Part shown: positions 36,401 through 43,389 of the stretch, in pieces
How positions within the stretch are numbered: position 1 is the first letter of the stretch
Layout: the number at the start of each line of letters is the position of its first letter
Assembly (NCBI GenBank): GCA_037039925.1
Contig: JAXRKP010000248.1
Location: 283,501-347,500 of the forward strand
DNA: 64,000 bases
Direction of reading: 5' to 3'
DNA from: Doris montereyensis
Taxonomy: Eukaryota; Mollusca; Gastropoda; Nudibranchia; Dorididae
Notes under the pieces: generated by a model
What the model was told of the DNA's origin: nothing
What the model saw: the letters and a program-made list of their open reading frames with translations, nothing else
Database searches by the model: none
Program-made: the position numbers and the translations under genes

Positions 36401-39400
36401 TTTGGCAACATCGCACAATAAAATAGATTGTGTAGATCAACCAAAAAACGCACAGCAGGAGTGGAGAAACTGTCCACACATAGAGAGCCTGTTGGATAGA
36501 AGGAAGTTTTAAATTTATTTTTCTCTCACATCAGTAAAAGTTAACACAGAAGGCAGATTTTCTGATTTAGACTGAAGTATCGTTAGTGAAAGTCTCTCAA
36601 CTCGTAAATCCACCAAATGGAATTTTTCAAGAGAGATAAAAAACGAGTTTCATTTTAAACGTTAAAAATGGTTTCAAAACCAAGATTCCCCCTAAATGAA
36701 CTTTTAACAGTGGTTTCCAGGTGTCCATATTTCTCGCATTCAATTTTACATAAAATTGAGGATTCTTCTCTCAAACAAACGACTTGCTTAAAAATGAATC
36801 TTTTTCCTAGCCTGTTCATTGATCATCCACATTTTTTTTGCTCTGACCAAATTCCCCATATTGCCTGTTTACTCTGCTTCCCAAGCACTGTGCGATTAGG
36901 CAGTAACTACCTCTATTTCTTTTGTTGTTGAACGTGAAGCTGGAATCATGTCATAATGTGGAAAATTAAATACAGCTTGAAATATGGTCATCAATAAACT
37001 TGAAACCTGAATTGACAAGCATGAAATTTAAGTGTTCAAAAATAACACACATGTAAAAAAATAACTTCCCCGAATCAAACCTGGGTCACTCAAATACTAA
37101 TACCACTGTCTATCTACTAGACTATGGGCGATAAAATTACTGAGAATGTTTAGAACCCTACAAGCACAAAGCTTTGTGAACCCATTATAAACCTTCACCT
37201 CTGACCTCATGACAATTCAGTTTCATTAGGATTTTAATGTTTTGCATAGTCTCAAGTGTAATTTGTCTGCAGGGGTTTTGTATTATAATAATGCCAGTGT
37301 TGTGAGAAATTTCTCTTGCTTACACCCGGACTTTTCGCAGGCTTGTGCGCTTTCATTTTGTCACATTATTCATACAACTTTTGTACACACCTGTTACTTT
37401 ATTTAGACACGACATGTACTACAAGGGACAGCAGACATGCAGAAACAACACACAAACTACAAATGTTTTTGATTTTTAAAATGCTTTTTTAGGGAGTCTC
37501 ATTAAATTTTTTGCTTAAAAATGATTTATACCCATACTAAATAGATTCAATGCTTCTTTTCTTTTTTAGAAACAATGTTTCATTTATTGCACAGCATCTA
37601 TGCAGTACTATGCAAATTGCTCCATACAACCAACTGAAAATTTCTTACTTCCAACTATGTCTCATGCTTACAGACTAGTTGGTGTCAGTCTCATGTCACA
37701 CTGCCCGATGTTAATGTCAACAAGACATTCTGATGCCTCAGTCTCGAATGTAAATGTCAGTTTTGATGTCTCAGTCTCATGCCGCACAGTCCGCTGTCTC
37801 AGTCTCACTCAGTGTCATCTTGAGCTGAAAAGTCACATTCTGTCACGAAAGACTGCGGCAACTGAAAGCAACCTCTATATTATATAAATTCTACAGTTAT
37901 TTTGCACTTAAACTGCATAAAACAATGTGGGTCAAATTTGTACTCATTGTCGATATCGACTTACAAGGTATCCCCAACAAACACCAAAACCCAACCTTTA
38001 ATAATCTCACCCTTGAACTTCAAAATGACCTCTCTTTATTGTCCCTTGCCTGTGTCTGACAACAGAACACCTTCTGCCAAAGGGACATCAATTCTACAGG
38101 AGTATCCAATTCTTCAGTAGAGAATCTATTAAATTGCACCCATGTTTAAACTTACTGGATCATTAATCTGGAATTTCTGCAGTAGGCACTAGATCTGACA
38201 ATAGAATAGTTTTAGATCTACATTACACAATGGATATATATATATATGGTTTTCTTGACATCTCTGAAGTCTGACCTCATCTCAAATAGAATTTCACTCT
38301 CCGCCACAACGCCTCCTTATAATCAATTGTTGCTCTAGATCTTATAAGACCTAGATCTAGATACAGATAGATCTAGTCAGTATCTAGATTCTAGTTTATT
38401 TTGCACTTAAAAAAGTAAAATAATGTGGGTCAAATTTGAACTTGTCAAGGTATTCTGTTGTCGGACACAGCCAAGAAAAATAAGGGGGGGGGGCACTCTT
38501 TAAGAAATGATGTCTCGTTTGTCCCTGAAATAAATGTAACTTTAAAAAAGTGGTTAGGTAATGTTTAATCCCTCAAATAGTGTTAACCATCAGGTATTTT
38601 ATTGAGTATTAATGTAAATTTATTCTATCTTAAGACTTTTAGGGACCCCCACCTGACACCCCCCCACCCCCCTTTTTCCCCACTCGGTTTTCACGTAATC
38701 AGGAGCTGACACCCCCCCCCCTCCTCCATTTTCACTTCATTCCCATTTTACAAGATTTGGTGAAAATTTGGCAGGGTAGATCTATTCCTATCTGGCCAAC
38801 CATTTCTGGGTCAAACGGGACATCAGATATTAAGGAGTATCCAATAAAGAGGGTTCATTTTGAAGTAAAAGGGTGAGATAAAAGATGCCTCAGTATCGTC
38901 TAACCGAGGGACTTGGTTTGGTAGTCCAGAGGCAAGATGTCGGCCTCTCAACCAAGATCAAAAGGTAGTGGGTTCGAGCCCTGTTGATGGCTTAGAAAAA
39001 TTTTCAAGTTTTTTTAAGCAAAATCTAAATCTAGATTAGATTTATCCTCCTGACGCAGATAGGTGGATCGACACCTACTGCCTACTACCATTGGGGACGG
39101 ACAATAAAAAGGAGGTCCCGCATGCGTGTGCAGACCACAGCACTCAGTGTACGTTAAAGATCCCTGTCCCTTGGCTGCTTACACTGGCTTACAGGGCAGT
39201 TTGGGCAAAAAAAATTAATCAATCCTAGCAAAACCTCCCAGATCGCCTTATTTGTGGAAGTGGGTAGATCTAGATTCTCATCTAGATCTAAAATCAAATC
39301 AAATCGTTAGTTTAAAGTGAGTTAAAGTAACTTCTATTAGATCTAGATCTCTAAAATCTAGATCTAACTAATCTAAGTCTAAAGCGTGGCTATATATCTA

Positions 39401-39614
39401 TTATATAACCATGTAACGCCATCCTTTCACGCACGTTCTGTTAAAAAAAGTTAATATTAAATAAACAAACCTGTCGATAAGATTCATTCTCAGGATCGAA
39501 TGTCGAATTCACTTCATTGAATCCCCAATCGTAGTGTGGAAATGAATGAAAGAAGTCAGTGATCCAAAGATTTTCAAAGGATTCTGTATTTTTTTCCACA
39601 GTAACATATGCCAT
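11963..39614 (-). CDS. TTYH: Tweety homologue (TTYH family), multi-exon gene
   Basis: This gene encodes a five-TM plasma-membrane protein of the tweety family. Its members were described as anion channels, while structures show dimers without an obvious pore. Thirteen exons are placed at 39614-39471, 36488-36327, 36005-35894, 33706-33471, 29910-29815, 28647-28572, 23881-23812, 23604-23462, 17304-17227, 16513-16410, 14531-14391, 13721-13636 and 12057-11963. Phases agree at every junction if one surplus base in exon 2 is ignored, giving 513 codons plus stop. Family marks are the N-terminal FFHSFPHYDWGF, GIGFYEN after TM2, the YYRW junction into TM3, DFCTDPDTYV, ITCEDP, and the acidic/proline tail TYEPVDDTDPFLPHPPPY. 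A segment of about 15-18 residues (family pattern C-x-LH-x-Y...C) before TM5 was not found. Introns hold two antisense LINEs, SINEs and a TIR transposon. No search was run; the assignment rests on recognisable motifs and exon order. Confidence 0.93.
12680..12800 (+). mobile_element. Dispersed repeat family D, copy 4
   Basis: It carries tctcagggtgaatcaagagg, aaacagtgagatgaaagata and gggcctaccagcagccct, then cgccaacagcccgcaccca. It sits in the proposed last TTYH intron. The open frames 12686-12973 and 12697-12915 are repeat-derived. Confidence 0.68.
12801..13635. other. TTYH intron, no further features
   Basis: It is AT-rich, with a short C-run near 13242-13252 (acaaaccccccaccccccctc type) and short open frames of no recognised kind. 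Confidence 0.4.
13636..13721 (-). CDS. TTYH: TTYH exon 12 (cytoplasmic tail 2), probable
   Basis: Acceptor tgcaatcag|C gives GPSLRSEEGVMTFPRHHPIP then MDESPPPAV, a proline-rich hydrophilic stretch in the phase required by exon 11. The proposed donor GTAG|GTTTTT is weak. Reading on would instead reach a TAG after a pyrimidine-derived SLSLSL tail near 13547. A GTAATG donor inside the exon is a second alternative. Confidence 0.58.
13722..14390. other. TTYH intron between exons 11 and 12
   Basis: No repeat family or secondary coding segment was recognised. Confidence 0.45.
14391..14531 (-). CDS. TTYH: TTYH exon 11 (cytoplasmic tail 1)
   Basis: Acceptor ctttataaag|G after a long pyrimidine tract, donor GCAGG|GTAAGA. 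It encodes RSPLTYEPVDDTDPFLPHPP then PYDADYGAMRFSSP, TPWSERGGLQTTA. The VDDxDPFLP acidic-proline motif matches the DD.DPF segment after TM5 in TTYH proteins. It is 141 nt with the correct phases on both sides. Confidence 0.88.
14532..16409. other. TTYH intron between exons 10 and 11
   Basis: It is AT-rich. It includes a perfect (AT)n at about 15407-15455 and a duplicated 30 bp unit (cctcttgtaaaaatcaaaaa, then taatcattca) near 14610 and 14638. There is no other coding evidence; the 15778-15987 open frame lacks motifs. Confidence 0.5.
15407..15455. repeat. (AT)n microsatellite
   Basis: About 24 uninterrupted AT dinucleotides in the intron. Confidence 0.97.
16410..16513 (-). CDS. TTYH: TTYH exon 10 (TM5)
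   Basis: Acceptor taacttttcag|CAC, donor CACAG|GTATTG. It encodes HFDSFLTILTLLNGLCCVVL then IFLSSCVWRQYRRH plus two bases. The hydrophobic helix followed by C.W..Y/F and basic residues is the TM5-to-cytoplasm transition of the family. Its phase joins exon 11 exactly. The residues upstream of the acceptor in the same open frame are intronic. Confidence 0.86.
16741..16785. repeat. (ATT)n-type microsatellite
   Basis: A run of tattat triplets with a few atc variants, next to a SINE in the intron before TM5. Confidence 0.9.
16845..17070 (-). mobile_element. tRNA-derived SINE, family V, truncated copy
   Basis: Inverted relative to the full copy at 57.9 kb, it shares ccttcaaagccattatggtc, tagcgtgaagcgggacagg, ctcccaagctagtacttgta, ttgcatctgggtcaagaggg and tttcccaaggaacac. 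The tRNA-like head is missing or decayed. It lies in the short interval where the missing TTYH segment before TM5 would be expected. Confidence 0.82.
17227..17304 (-). CDS. TTYH: TTYH exon 9 (helix before TM5)
   Basis: It reads KLNCFEFYQTLNILISETVH then HLKVLN, followed by AAT|GTGAGT. LN.....HHLKVLN aligns with the LN-T-x-F-QL-ALL stretch of TTYH proteins. Two acceptors are possible: gatgag|AAA keeps phase 0 from exon 8, while cacag|TGG at 17312 would need an incoming phase of 1. The expected next residue is a conserved Cys, which should start a short exon that I could not find. Confidence 0.72.
17995..18007. repeat. Target-site duplication, left, LINE-A copy 1
   Basis: aacactttcccca is repeated exactly at 21362-21374 on the other side of the element. 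Confidence 0.9.
18008..21361 (+). mobile_element. LINE-A copy 1, near full length, defective
   Basis: This is a non-LTR retrotransposon with an AP endonuclease and reverse transcriptase. Order: 5'UTR with three ~66 bp monomers (about 18070-18270), then a block ending cctgcttatcc. Next comes endonuclease coding from about 18411 (FKVDILAITETKKKGQG; catalytic E in ITE). SDHHL lies near 19110, a lysine-rich linker follows, and RT follows from about 19800 (APGADQVYPEMIKNQG; NYRGISLLSVPGKVL; ERQSGFRPGRSVQDHIF; SFADDLFLFGKSE near 20550). The tail has LRWFGHV...RPRRKWEEDI near 21100-21230, and the 3' end is gataaagaaagaaag. Many stops and frameshifts break it into about eight open pieces, so it is inactive. 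It is antisense inside a TTYH intron. The clade is not resolved (RTE/Jockey-like features). Confidence 0.94.
21362..21374. repeat. Target-site duplication, right, LINE-A copy 1
   Basis: aacactttcccca directly follows the GAAA tail and is an exact 13 bp copy of 17995-18007. Confidence 0.9.
21375..23461. other. TTYH intron between exons 8 and 9 (left part)
   Basis: No coding segment or known repeat was recognised. The minus-strand frame 21605-21862 is Cys-rich by chance, and its residues do not fit the expected TTYH segment. Confidence 0.45.
23462..23604 (-). CDS. TTYH: TTYH exon 8 (second extracellular domain)
   Basis: Acceptor tgtcttag|CT, donor CCAGGG|GTATGT. It encodes AVVETYITCEDPRQPYEQDI then VNAQMAITAAVGFLNSTLQK and AKPFDLPG. 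The ITCEDP cysteine aligns with the YxxC partner of the family, and FLNST is a sequon. It is 143 nt, phase 1 in and phase 0 out at the stronger donor. A second GT ten nucleotides downstream would give a different phase. Confidence 0.93.
23812..23881 (-). CDS. TTYH: TTYH exon 7 (DFC segment)
   Basis: Acceptor tttcttccag|GCT, donor AAAAAAG|GTAAAG. It encodes ALGDFCTDPDTYVMSLVDDP then AKK. DFC.xPD.YV is one of the most conserved TTYH signatures, and its cysteine is expected to be in a disulfide of the second extracellular domain. Confidence 0.94.
24165..24390 (-). mobile_element. tRNA-derived SINE, family V
   Basis: Inverted copy: ttcctttaaggccgttatga, aacaggtggtaaaacattgc, ataggacgctagtttgttgc, then gggattcgagcccagggc (reverse of a B box) and aatctggcagcc. 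The cattttgcacctgggtc part is diverged. It lies in the TTYH intron between exons 6 and 7. Confidence 0.8.
24445..24570 (-). mobile_element. SINE family W, 3' part
   Basis: It shares gatttgattacctacatcca, caacataggttattt, ggactgccctcttaacagcc and aaaggatctat with the longer copy at 40.88-41.22 kb. The tRNA-like head is absent here. Confidence 0.65.
24871..24961. repeat. Long hairpin, ~41 bp arms, 9 nt loop
   Basis: agttaactatcaagaggcgg plus actttttctagaaagtatct (24871-24910) pairs with agatactttctagaaaaaga plus ctgcttcttgatggttaact (24922-24961). There are about three mismatches, and the central tail of each arm is perfect. It is intronic in TTYH. It could be a MITE or a small-RNA-type hairpin, and sequence alone does not decide. 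Confidence 0.88.
25070..25077. repeat. Target-site duplication, left, LINE-A copy 2
   Basis: atcgcaag recurs at 28222-28229 immediately after the element tail. Confidence 0.82.
25078..28221 (+). mobile_element. LINE-A copy 2, full length, defective
   Basis: It begins aaccgggcagtggacaggta with a single 5'UTR monomer. Endonuclease from about 25296-25763 (VIFGTWNVRAINGKELELV; DILAITETKKKGQG; LLIAYGPNEDA). SDHHL is at about 26038, and the linker is open to 26577. RT pieces are at 26625-27035 and 27312-27620 (DWKKGMVVPICKKG; GVRQGC; SFADDLFLFGKSESDLQ). The WFGHV/GRPRRKW tail ends near 28090, and the 3' end is (gaaa)n. It has fewer lesions than copy 1 but still several frameshifts and stops, including a lost segment between DHIFTIRQIIEK and AFDTV. 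It is antisense in the TTYH intron between exons 6 and 7. Confidence 0.95.
28222..28229. repeat. Target-site duplication, right, LINE-A copy 2
   Basis: atcgcaag follows the gaaagaaagaaag tail and matches 25070-25077. Confidence 0.82.
28572..28647 (-). CDS. TTYH: TTYH exon 6 (TM4)
   Basis: Acceptor cccctcacag|T, donor TCAGTG|GTGAGT. It encodes CTTTCLAILCSPLLWTSCGV then YLGSSV, corresponding to TM4 and the conserved L-xSSVALxDFC approach. It is 76 nt, phase 2 in and phase 0 out, and joins cleanly to ALGDFC in exon 7. It lies only 350 bp beyond the 3' end of LINE-A copy 2. Confidence 0.9.
28722..28795 (+). mobile_element. Dispersed repeat family D, copy 5 (short)
   Basis: It contains tgaaatttccctgtccacca, tggtaatctcagggtgaata and aaacagcaagatgaaagata. 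It is truncated at its 3' end. Confidence 0.68.
28796..29814. other. TTYH intron between exons 5 and 6
   Basis: There is a small direct repeat (gcaatgaatctctg(a/c)ttcat, near 28882 and 28903). No other feature was recognised. Confidence 0.5.
29815..29910 (-). CDS. TTYH: TTYH exon 5 (TM3)
   Basis: Acceptor cttcatccag|G, donor ATTTG|GTATGT. It completes Arg and continues WLITIIVFCLFIFILLIKFI then GLMTRSCTILI. The RW at the membrane entry and the following hydrophobic run match the TM3 start of TTYH proteins. The longer reading frame over this spot (29764-29991) is a shadow in another frame. Confidence 0.9.
30006..31189. mobile_element. Non-autonomous TIR DNA transposon, TA target duplication
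   Basis: The left end is cagtagtgaccgcctaagtg and the right end cttaggc-type catttaggcggtcactactg, inverted and near perfect for about 22 bp, with TA flanking each side (30004-30005, 31190-31191). Subterminal regions repeat cgcctaaatgcc and gcccgtttcgcc on both sides. The TA duplication and CAGT start are typical of the Tc1/mariner-pogo superfamily. The 1184 bp interior has only short open frames (up to 96 codons) without transposase motifs, so it is probably non-autonomous. It lies in the TTYH intron between exons 4 and 5. Confidence 0.88.
32588..32745. repeat. Three spaced (G)CGCGATCGG-type motifs with CA-rich spacers
   Basis: gcgcgattggtcg near 32595, gtgcgcgatcggacttaaaa near 32655 and gtgcgcgatcggctttttaa near 32713 recur about every 60 bp. 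Each is followed by ttaa and preceded by acacaca or ccgcata. It is an imperfect 60 bp tandem structure. Confidence 0.7.
32675..32917 (+). CDS. Small unassigned ORF, possible element remnant
   Basis: It is 80 codons, with the C-terminal part GKVKLKKGRRYAVHGIGIDA then KTKESIENFVSKSDTNSPGK looking compositionally like real protein (charged, no low complexity) and ending LIV and a stop. The first 25 codons overlap the GCGCGATCGG repeats and are probably not coding. I do not recognise a family. It sits antisense to TTYH in an intron, so it is more likely a piece of a mobile element than a host gene. Confidence that it is expressed is low. Confidence 0.25.
   Translation: MHIALCPSPAYNNVRDRLFNTHDILNLSRGKVKLKKGRRYAVHGIGIDAKTKESIENFVSKSDTNSPGKLYNSKEGILIV
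33471..33706 (-). CDS. TTYH: TTYH exon 4 (first extracellular helical domain)
   Basis: Acceptor gatattacag|ATACAT, donor TACAG|GTAAGT. Its 78 codons begin IHILDQIAADVSGPLSDKL and end DFIDVSDDVEYY plus a split Arg codon. It is helical and charged, as expected for the first extracellular domain between TM2 and TM3. It is the longest single coding exon of the gene and is fully open. Confidence 0.92.
33707..35893. other. TTYH intron between exons 3 and 4
   Basis: It contains a tRNA-like stretch near 34440-34515 (gtggccgtgtggtacactac, then gggtttgggttttgaattct) that may be a decayed SINE head. A pyrimidine-rich tract lies at about 34830-35215 and a G-run near 35826-35843. The plus open frame 34905-35213 is pyrimidine-derived. 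Confidence 0.45.
35894..36005 (-). CDS. TTYH: TTYH exon 3 (end of TM2, extracellular start)
   Basis: Acceptor tttcttcag|A, donor GAA|GTGAGG. It encodes CFLGIGFYENEQAHGGVEKL, then CDAVVNVNSTIDTANEE. GIGFYEN matches the family's hallmark GIGFYGN at the outer end of TM2. NVNST carries a possible N-glycosylation site. It is 112 nt, phase 2 in and phase 0 out. Confidence 0.92.
36327..36488 (-). CDS. TTYH: TTYH exon 2 (TM1-TM2), with frame break
   Basis: Acceptor ccaacag|GCTCTC, donor ACTGT|GTAAGT. The incoming phase-0 frame gives TM1 (LLLCVFWLIYTIYFIVRCC). The outgoing frame needed by exon 3 gives KPKSAKTRG then the start of TM2 (IFAGFMIFLT). The two frames differ by one base: the exon is 162 nt where 161 (or 164) is needed. 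The TM2 frame has a TGA inside TM1, so no single frame reads through. The switch lies in the tttttgg/ggcaaca stretch around 36396-36410 (plus coordinates). Confidence 0.88.
36655..36920. mobile_element. Decayed relative of the 30.0 kb TIR element
   Basis: ggtttcaaaaccaagattcc then ccctaaatgaac resembles the left subterminal region (gaaaaccaagattttcgcct). gcttcccaagcactgtgcga then ttaggcagtaactac resembles the right end (gcttcccaagcatttaggcg then gtcactac). Most of the interior is missing. It lies in TTYH intron 1. Confidence 0.6.
36921..37888. other. TTYH intron 1, sparse features
   Basis: A tRNA-like segment near 37075-37130 (cccgaatcaaacctgggtca...ctactagactatggg, minus orientation) is a probable SINE head. 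A run of tgtctcagtctca-type phrases lies at 37690-37810. No coding evidence. Confidence 0.45.
37889..38890. repeat. Dispersed direct and inverted duplicates of a ~150 bp block
   Basis: attttgcacttaaa then caatgtgggtcaaatttg occurs at 37897 and again at 38399. cctgtgtctgacaacagaac (38049) is inverted as attctgttgtcggacacagc (38450). aatctcacccttgaacttca then aaatgacctctctttattg (38005-38043) is inverted as aataaagagggttcattttg then aagtaaaagggtgagat (38847-38881). This points to a small foldback-like repeat family in TTYH intron 1. Confidence 0.72.
38905..39235 (+). mobile_element. tRNA-derived SINE, family W
   Basis: The head gaccgagggacttggtttgg, then tagtccagaggcaagatgtc (A-box position), and gtagtgggttcgagccctg (B box) resembles a degenerate tRNA. 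The body has ccctgtcccttggctgctta and acactggcttacagggcagt. It lies in intron 1, about 240 bp from TTYH exon 1. Confidence 0.78.
39250..39400. repeat. AGATCTAG-rich cluster
   Basis: Several overlapping palindromic tagatctaga/agatctag motifs occur within 150 bp (near 39266, 39282, 39339, 39358). Similar clusters occur near 32165, 32247, 38345, 43305 and 43397. Confidence 0.7.
39471..39614 (-). CDS. TTYH: TTYH exon 1 (start, pre-TM1)
   Basis: The ATG at 39614 opens MAYVTVEKNTESFENLW, then DFFHSFPHYDWGFNEVNSTF and NESYRQ, followed by a CAG|GTTTGT donor (phase 0). FFHSFPHYDW corresponds to the family's N-terminal HxLP..D/N.. segment, and the YRQ end leads straight into TM1. NST is a potential glycosylation sequon. 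The upstream in-frame extension begins with a TTG, so 39614 is the first usable ATG. Confidence 0.92.
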
Positions 39615-39845
39615 ATTCCTTTGAATTTCGCTCAACGAGCGACCTGTTTACGTTAAAATGTAACTTGGGTAGACCAGGACAATATTCTACTCGTCGAAAA
39701 CCTTTGGAACCAGAATGTATATGCCTGTACATATATGAATTACATGAACAAATTATGGACTTCCGCGGTAATCAGTGTCGCCGTTTCGTATTGCTCCGAG
39801 CTCGCCTATTTAGAATCATGTGTCATAGTGTCATGTGATAGGAAT
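39615..39845 (-). promoter_or_regulatory. Putative TTYH 5'UTR / promoter region
   Basis: It lies immediately upstream of the TTYH ATG. It is richer in CpG than its surroundings (cgagctcggagc, gaaacggcgac, taccgcggaagtc on the minus strand). There is no TATA box at a fitting distance. Called by position and composition only. Confidence 0.4.
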
Positions 39846-40875
39846 TGTTATGGAAAAAGCTGATGTTTGCCAGCTGTTTTCAAACAGGACATCCAAGAAC
39901 TGGGAAATGTAACAATACATTGTTATATTTCATTGGAAGTATTAAATCAAGAAAAATAACTTTATAAATAAGATCATAAAGGAATATTTAATGAAATTTA
40001 AATAATGAAAAAGAACATGCTCAAAGGAATGTCCTTTTTTGTTGACCGTATCGTCTCACGAGTATGGTTATTTGGCACTGTATGGTGTGGAGGCATTTCA
40101 ACTTTGGCAAGAATAGTACATTCATTTTAACAAGACAATAAAGGAAGGTTCCTTTACAAATAAAACGATGAAACACAATTGTACTGTTACGCTAAACGGC
40201 CTGTTATACAGGAGTAAATGGGGAATGACGGAACAACAACAAAAACAAAACAAGCAAACAGGTCAACGAGAACAAAATGCTTCAATTCCTCTAAAGTGCA
40301 AAGATAGTCAGAATACATTCTTGTCGAATCTGTTTTGATATAAATAAAAATCATTGAGGAAGAAATTCAGGCAGACACAATCATAAAGTAAAGAATGAAA
40401 TAACAAAGAAAACATAAAAGCTACAGGAACATAAACACTTCTATAAATAAATAAAAAACAAAAGAAGAAACGTTAACAAATGCGTGAACAAATGGCCAAT
40501 GGAAAAAATGGAGAAGAAAAGGAGAGTGAAAAGAAAAGACAAGAGAAACAGAGGCAGAACAAAAAAGATAAAAGAAATGAGGGTACAACAAAGAGAAAAA
40601 GAAAGAAAAGATTCCTCTTTTTCAGTCTAACATAACAAAAATTGCTTCAAAAGGAATTGAATGTGTAAAATGTCAATACAATAAAATAAAAAAAATAAGG
40701 TGCATGTAACACGCAGAGAGGGCAGTTTGTTAAAGACGAATGCGCCATAAGCTGAGCCAAAAGTCTCAATTGAATGATGCCCGTCTCCTCATTTATTCTG
40801 TTTTTGATACAGATCTTCACATGTTATCGAACACGAAAAATTATTTGATTGACTTAAGTCAGCTTTAAAATTTCA
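39846..40875. other. Intergenic between TTYH and SINE, A-rich
   Basis: A purine-rich, A-rich stretch lies at 40340-40700. No coding segment was recognised. Confidence 0.45.
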
Positions 40876-40877
40876 TG

Positions 40878-41215
40878 GAACGTTTTTTTAAAAATTGATT
40901 TGATTTACCCACGTCCACAACAAAGGCGATCTCGGGGTTTTTGGTAAGATTTCTAATTTTGACCGGACTGCCTTGTTAATAGCCAATAGATCTGTAACGT
41001 GTACATAGTCGTGTGATCTGCACACGAAACCTCATTTTTATCGGCTGTCTCCGATGGGACTAGGTGTCGAACCACTTTCCATGATCCGGCCGAGGGGGGT
41101 GGGGGTGGTGGTAGATTTTACTCGAAATCGAAAAAGCCGTTGAACCCACGACCTTTCAGTTGAGAGGCCGCATCTTGCCTCTAGACTATTGAGTCCACCT
41201 CATAGAGCAAACCCG
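40878..41215 (-). mobile_element. tRNA-derived SINE, family W, longer copy
   Basis: In minus orientation the head is ggtggactcaatagtctaga then ggcaagatgcggcctctcaa, with gtcgtgggttcaacgg as the B box. The tail carries ccgagatcgcctttgttgtg then gacgtgggtaaatc. A G-rich run (41094-41113) is inserted. Confidence 0.78.
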
Positions 41216-41620
41216 CCACAATAATAGCAATATGATGCTAAAGAAATGCAAAGTGTTTTTGATTTGAATTGAATTTGGAACGATCACGGACGATACACTG
41301 ATTAATTTTAGCTGAGTTATCATCATCATTAACAATGAGGACATAATAATCCTTCTATGTAAGCCAAGCGTCGAAAAGTGTACATAAGCGTAAGTCCCAC
41401 AAGAGGCAAAAGGAGGATTTAAGTTCCAGTGTGAACTTTCAGATTTTGTAGAATTAGACGTATAAAAACTGTAACGAAGGAGAATGAAAAAACATCAAGC
41501 ATTTGCAAAACAAGCTTAGATCCAGATCTATCTCTTCATGGTTTCACATGTGTTGCTGTTTTCTTGCTTAAACTGCTATGTTGTGATTCAATCGACTGTG
41601 ACAATTACATTGTGATCTTA

Positions 41621-42378
<758 letters not shown>

Positions 42379-42529
42379 GTACAGAATGGTACAGAAATGT
42401 AATCTAGATTGCTGAGTAGAGATAAAAGCATCACGACATCGGTGTTGCTTGAGTCCTCGGCCTATCTGCCACCATTAATTTTGCAAGTAGGCTGAAGTAC
42501 CTCCAGCTCTACATTTGATGACATCATGA

Positions 42530-42740
42530 GAACCGGGGGCTTTCCCAAACGCCTCACTTCCGGTCAGCGACATTGACGTAGAGTCGCTGAGTGTGGATGT
42601 TGCATTTCTAACTCGACTTGGTTCTTTTAGACCACTTGGATGGATTGTGCATTCAGAAAAACGATTTTTAGGGACTGCGTGTGCTAGATTTTGTTTCACT
42701 TCAAAAACTGAGCCTATTTGTTGGATCTTAGCAGCTCGTC
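42530..42740 (+). promoter_or_regulatory. Putative promoter with ETS and CRE-like motifs
   Basis: acttccggt at 42556-42564 fits the ETS/GABP site of TATA-less promoters, and tgacgta at 42574-42580 is a CRE-like half. There is a local GC rise. A candidate short first exon with a strong donor follows at 42852. Confidence 0.42.
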
Positions 42741-42852
42741 ACTTTGCAGCAAGATTTTACAAAGTTTGAGTTCGGTGCATTCACTTTGCAGCCATCCACA
42801 AGTGGCCCTGTTTTTTCTTCCTTCTCAAGACAAGGAAAAATGCAGAGAGGAC
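42740..42852 (+). CDS. Candidate first exon A (start codon plus donor)
   Basis: ATG at 42840 gives MQRG plus the base C, then a strong GTAAGT donor. The frame upstream closes at a TAG near 42728, and no other ATG is in frame. The protein family is unknown. It matters because it ends in the same phase and base as the candidate exon at 52659-52755. It may equally be a chance donor. Confidence 0.3.
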
Positions 42853-43223
42853 GTAAGTTATATATTAAATATTTAGTGCTGCAAATTGAAGTTTTGGTCT
42901 TTCGCTTATTTTTGCTTTGTAGATTTGACTTTGAGCTCTTACATTAGTGCAATATGCATTATACCACTTGCATTCCATCCTCCGTCAATTTGGAAGGAGA
43001 CAGTGACATGATAGAGAAATGGGTCATATTTTGTCCTCGTTTTTCCCTGTGACAGAAATAACACCAGTTAGTTCCCTTCTCTTTGTGTGGACTATCGAGT
43101 TCTAGAATTATGTAGGCCTCAGATTGCTGCATTAACACCGAAGGCCTTCTATTACTTATAAGTGAATACATATCTAGATCTATATATTTCTCTTTCAGTA
43201 CGACTTACGCGAGAACGAAATAT

Positions 43224-43225
<2 letters not shown>

Positions 43226-43290
<65 letters not shown>
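43226..43290. repeat. (AT)n microsatellite, first block
   Basis: A perfect AT run followed by an AGATCTAG cluster that separates it from the next AT run. Confidence 0.97.
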
Positions 43291-43297
<7 letters not shown>

Positions 43298-43318
43298 TTT
43301 ATATAGATCTAGATCTAC

Positions 43319-43321
<3 letters not shown>

Positions 43322-43388
<67 letters not shown>
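43322..43388. repeat. (AT)n microsatellite, second block
   Basis: A perfect AT run, again flanked by agatctagatctat. The two blocks with their flanks look like a tandem duplication. Confidence 0.97.

Positions 43389-43389
<1 letters not shown>

Noticed and set aside
42475..42699. 74-codon minus ORF with Ser/Thr-rich, natural-looking composition
   Set aside because: It overlaps the putative promoter and lacks a start or splice sites in that orientation; it was kept only as a note that the composition is not low-complexity.
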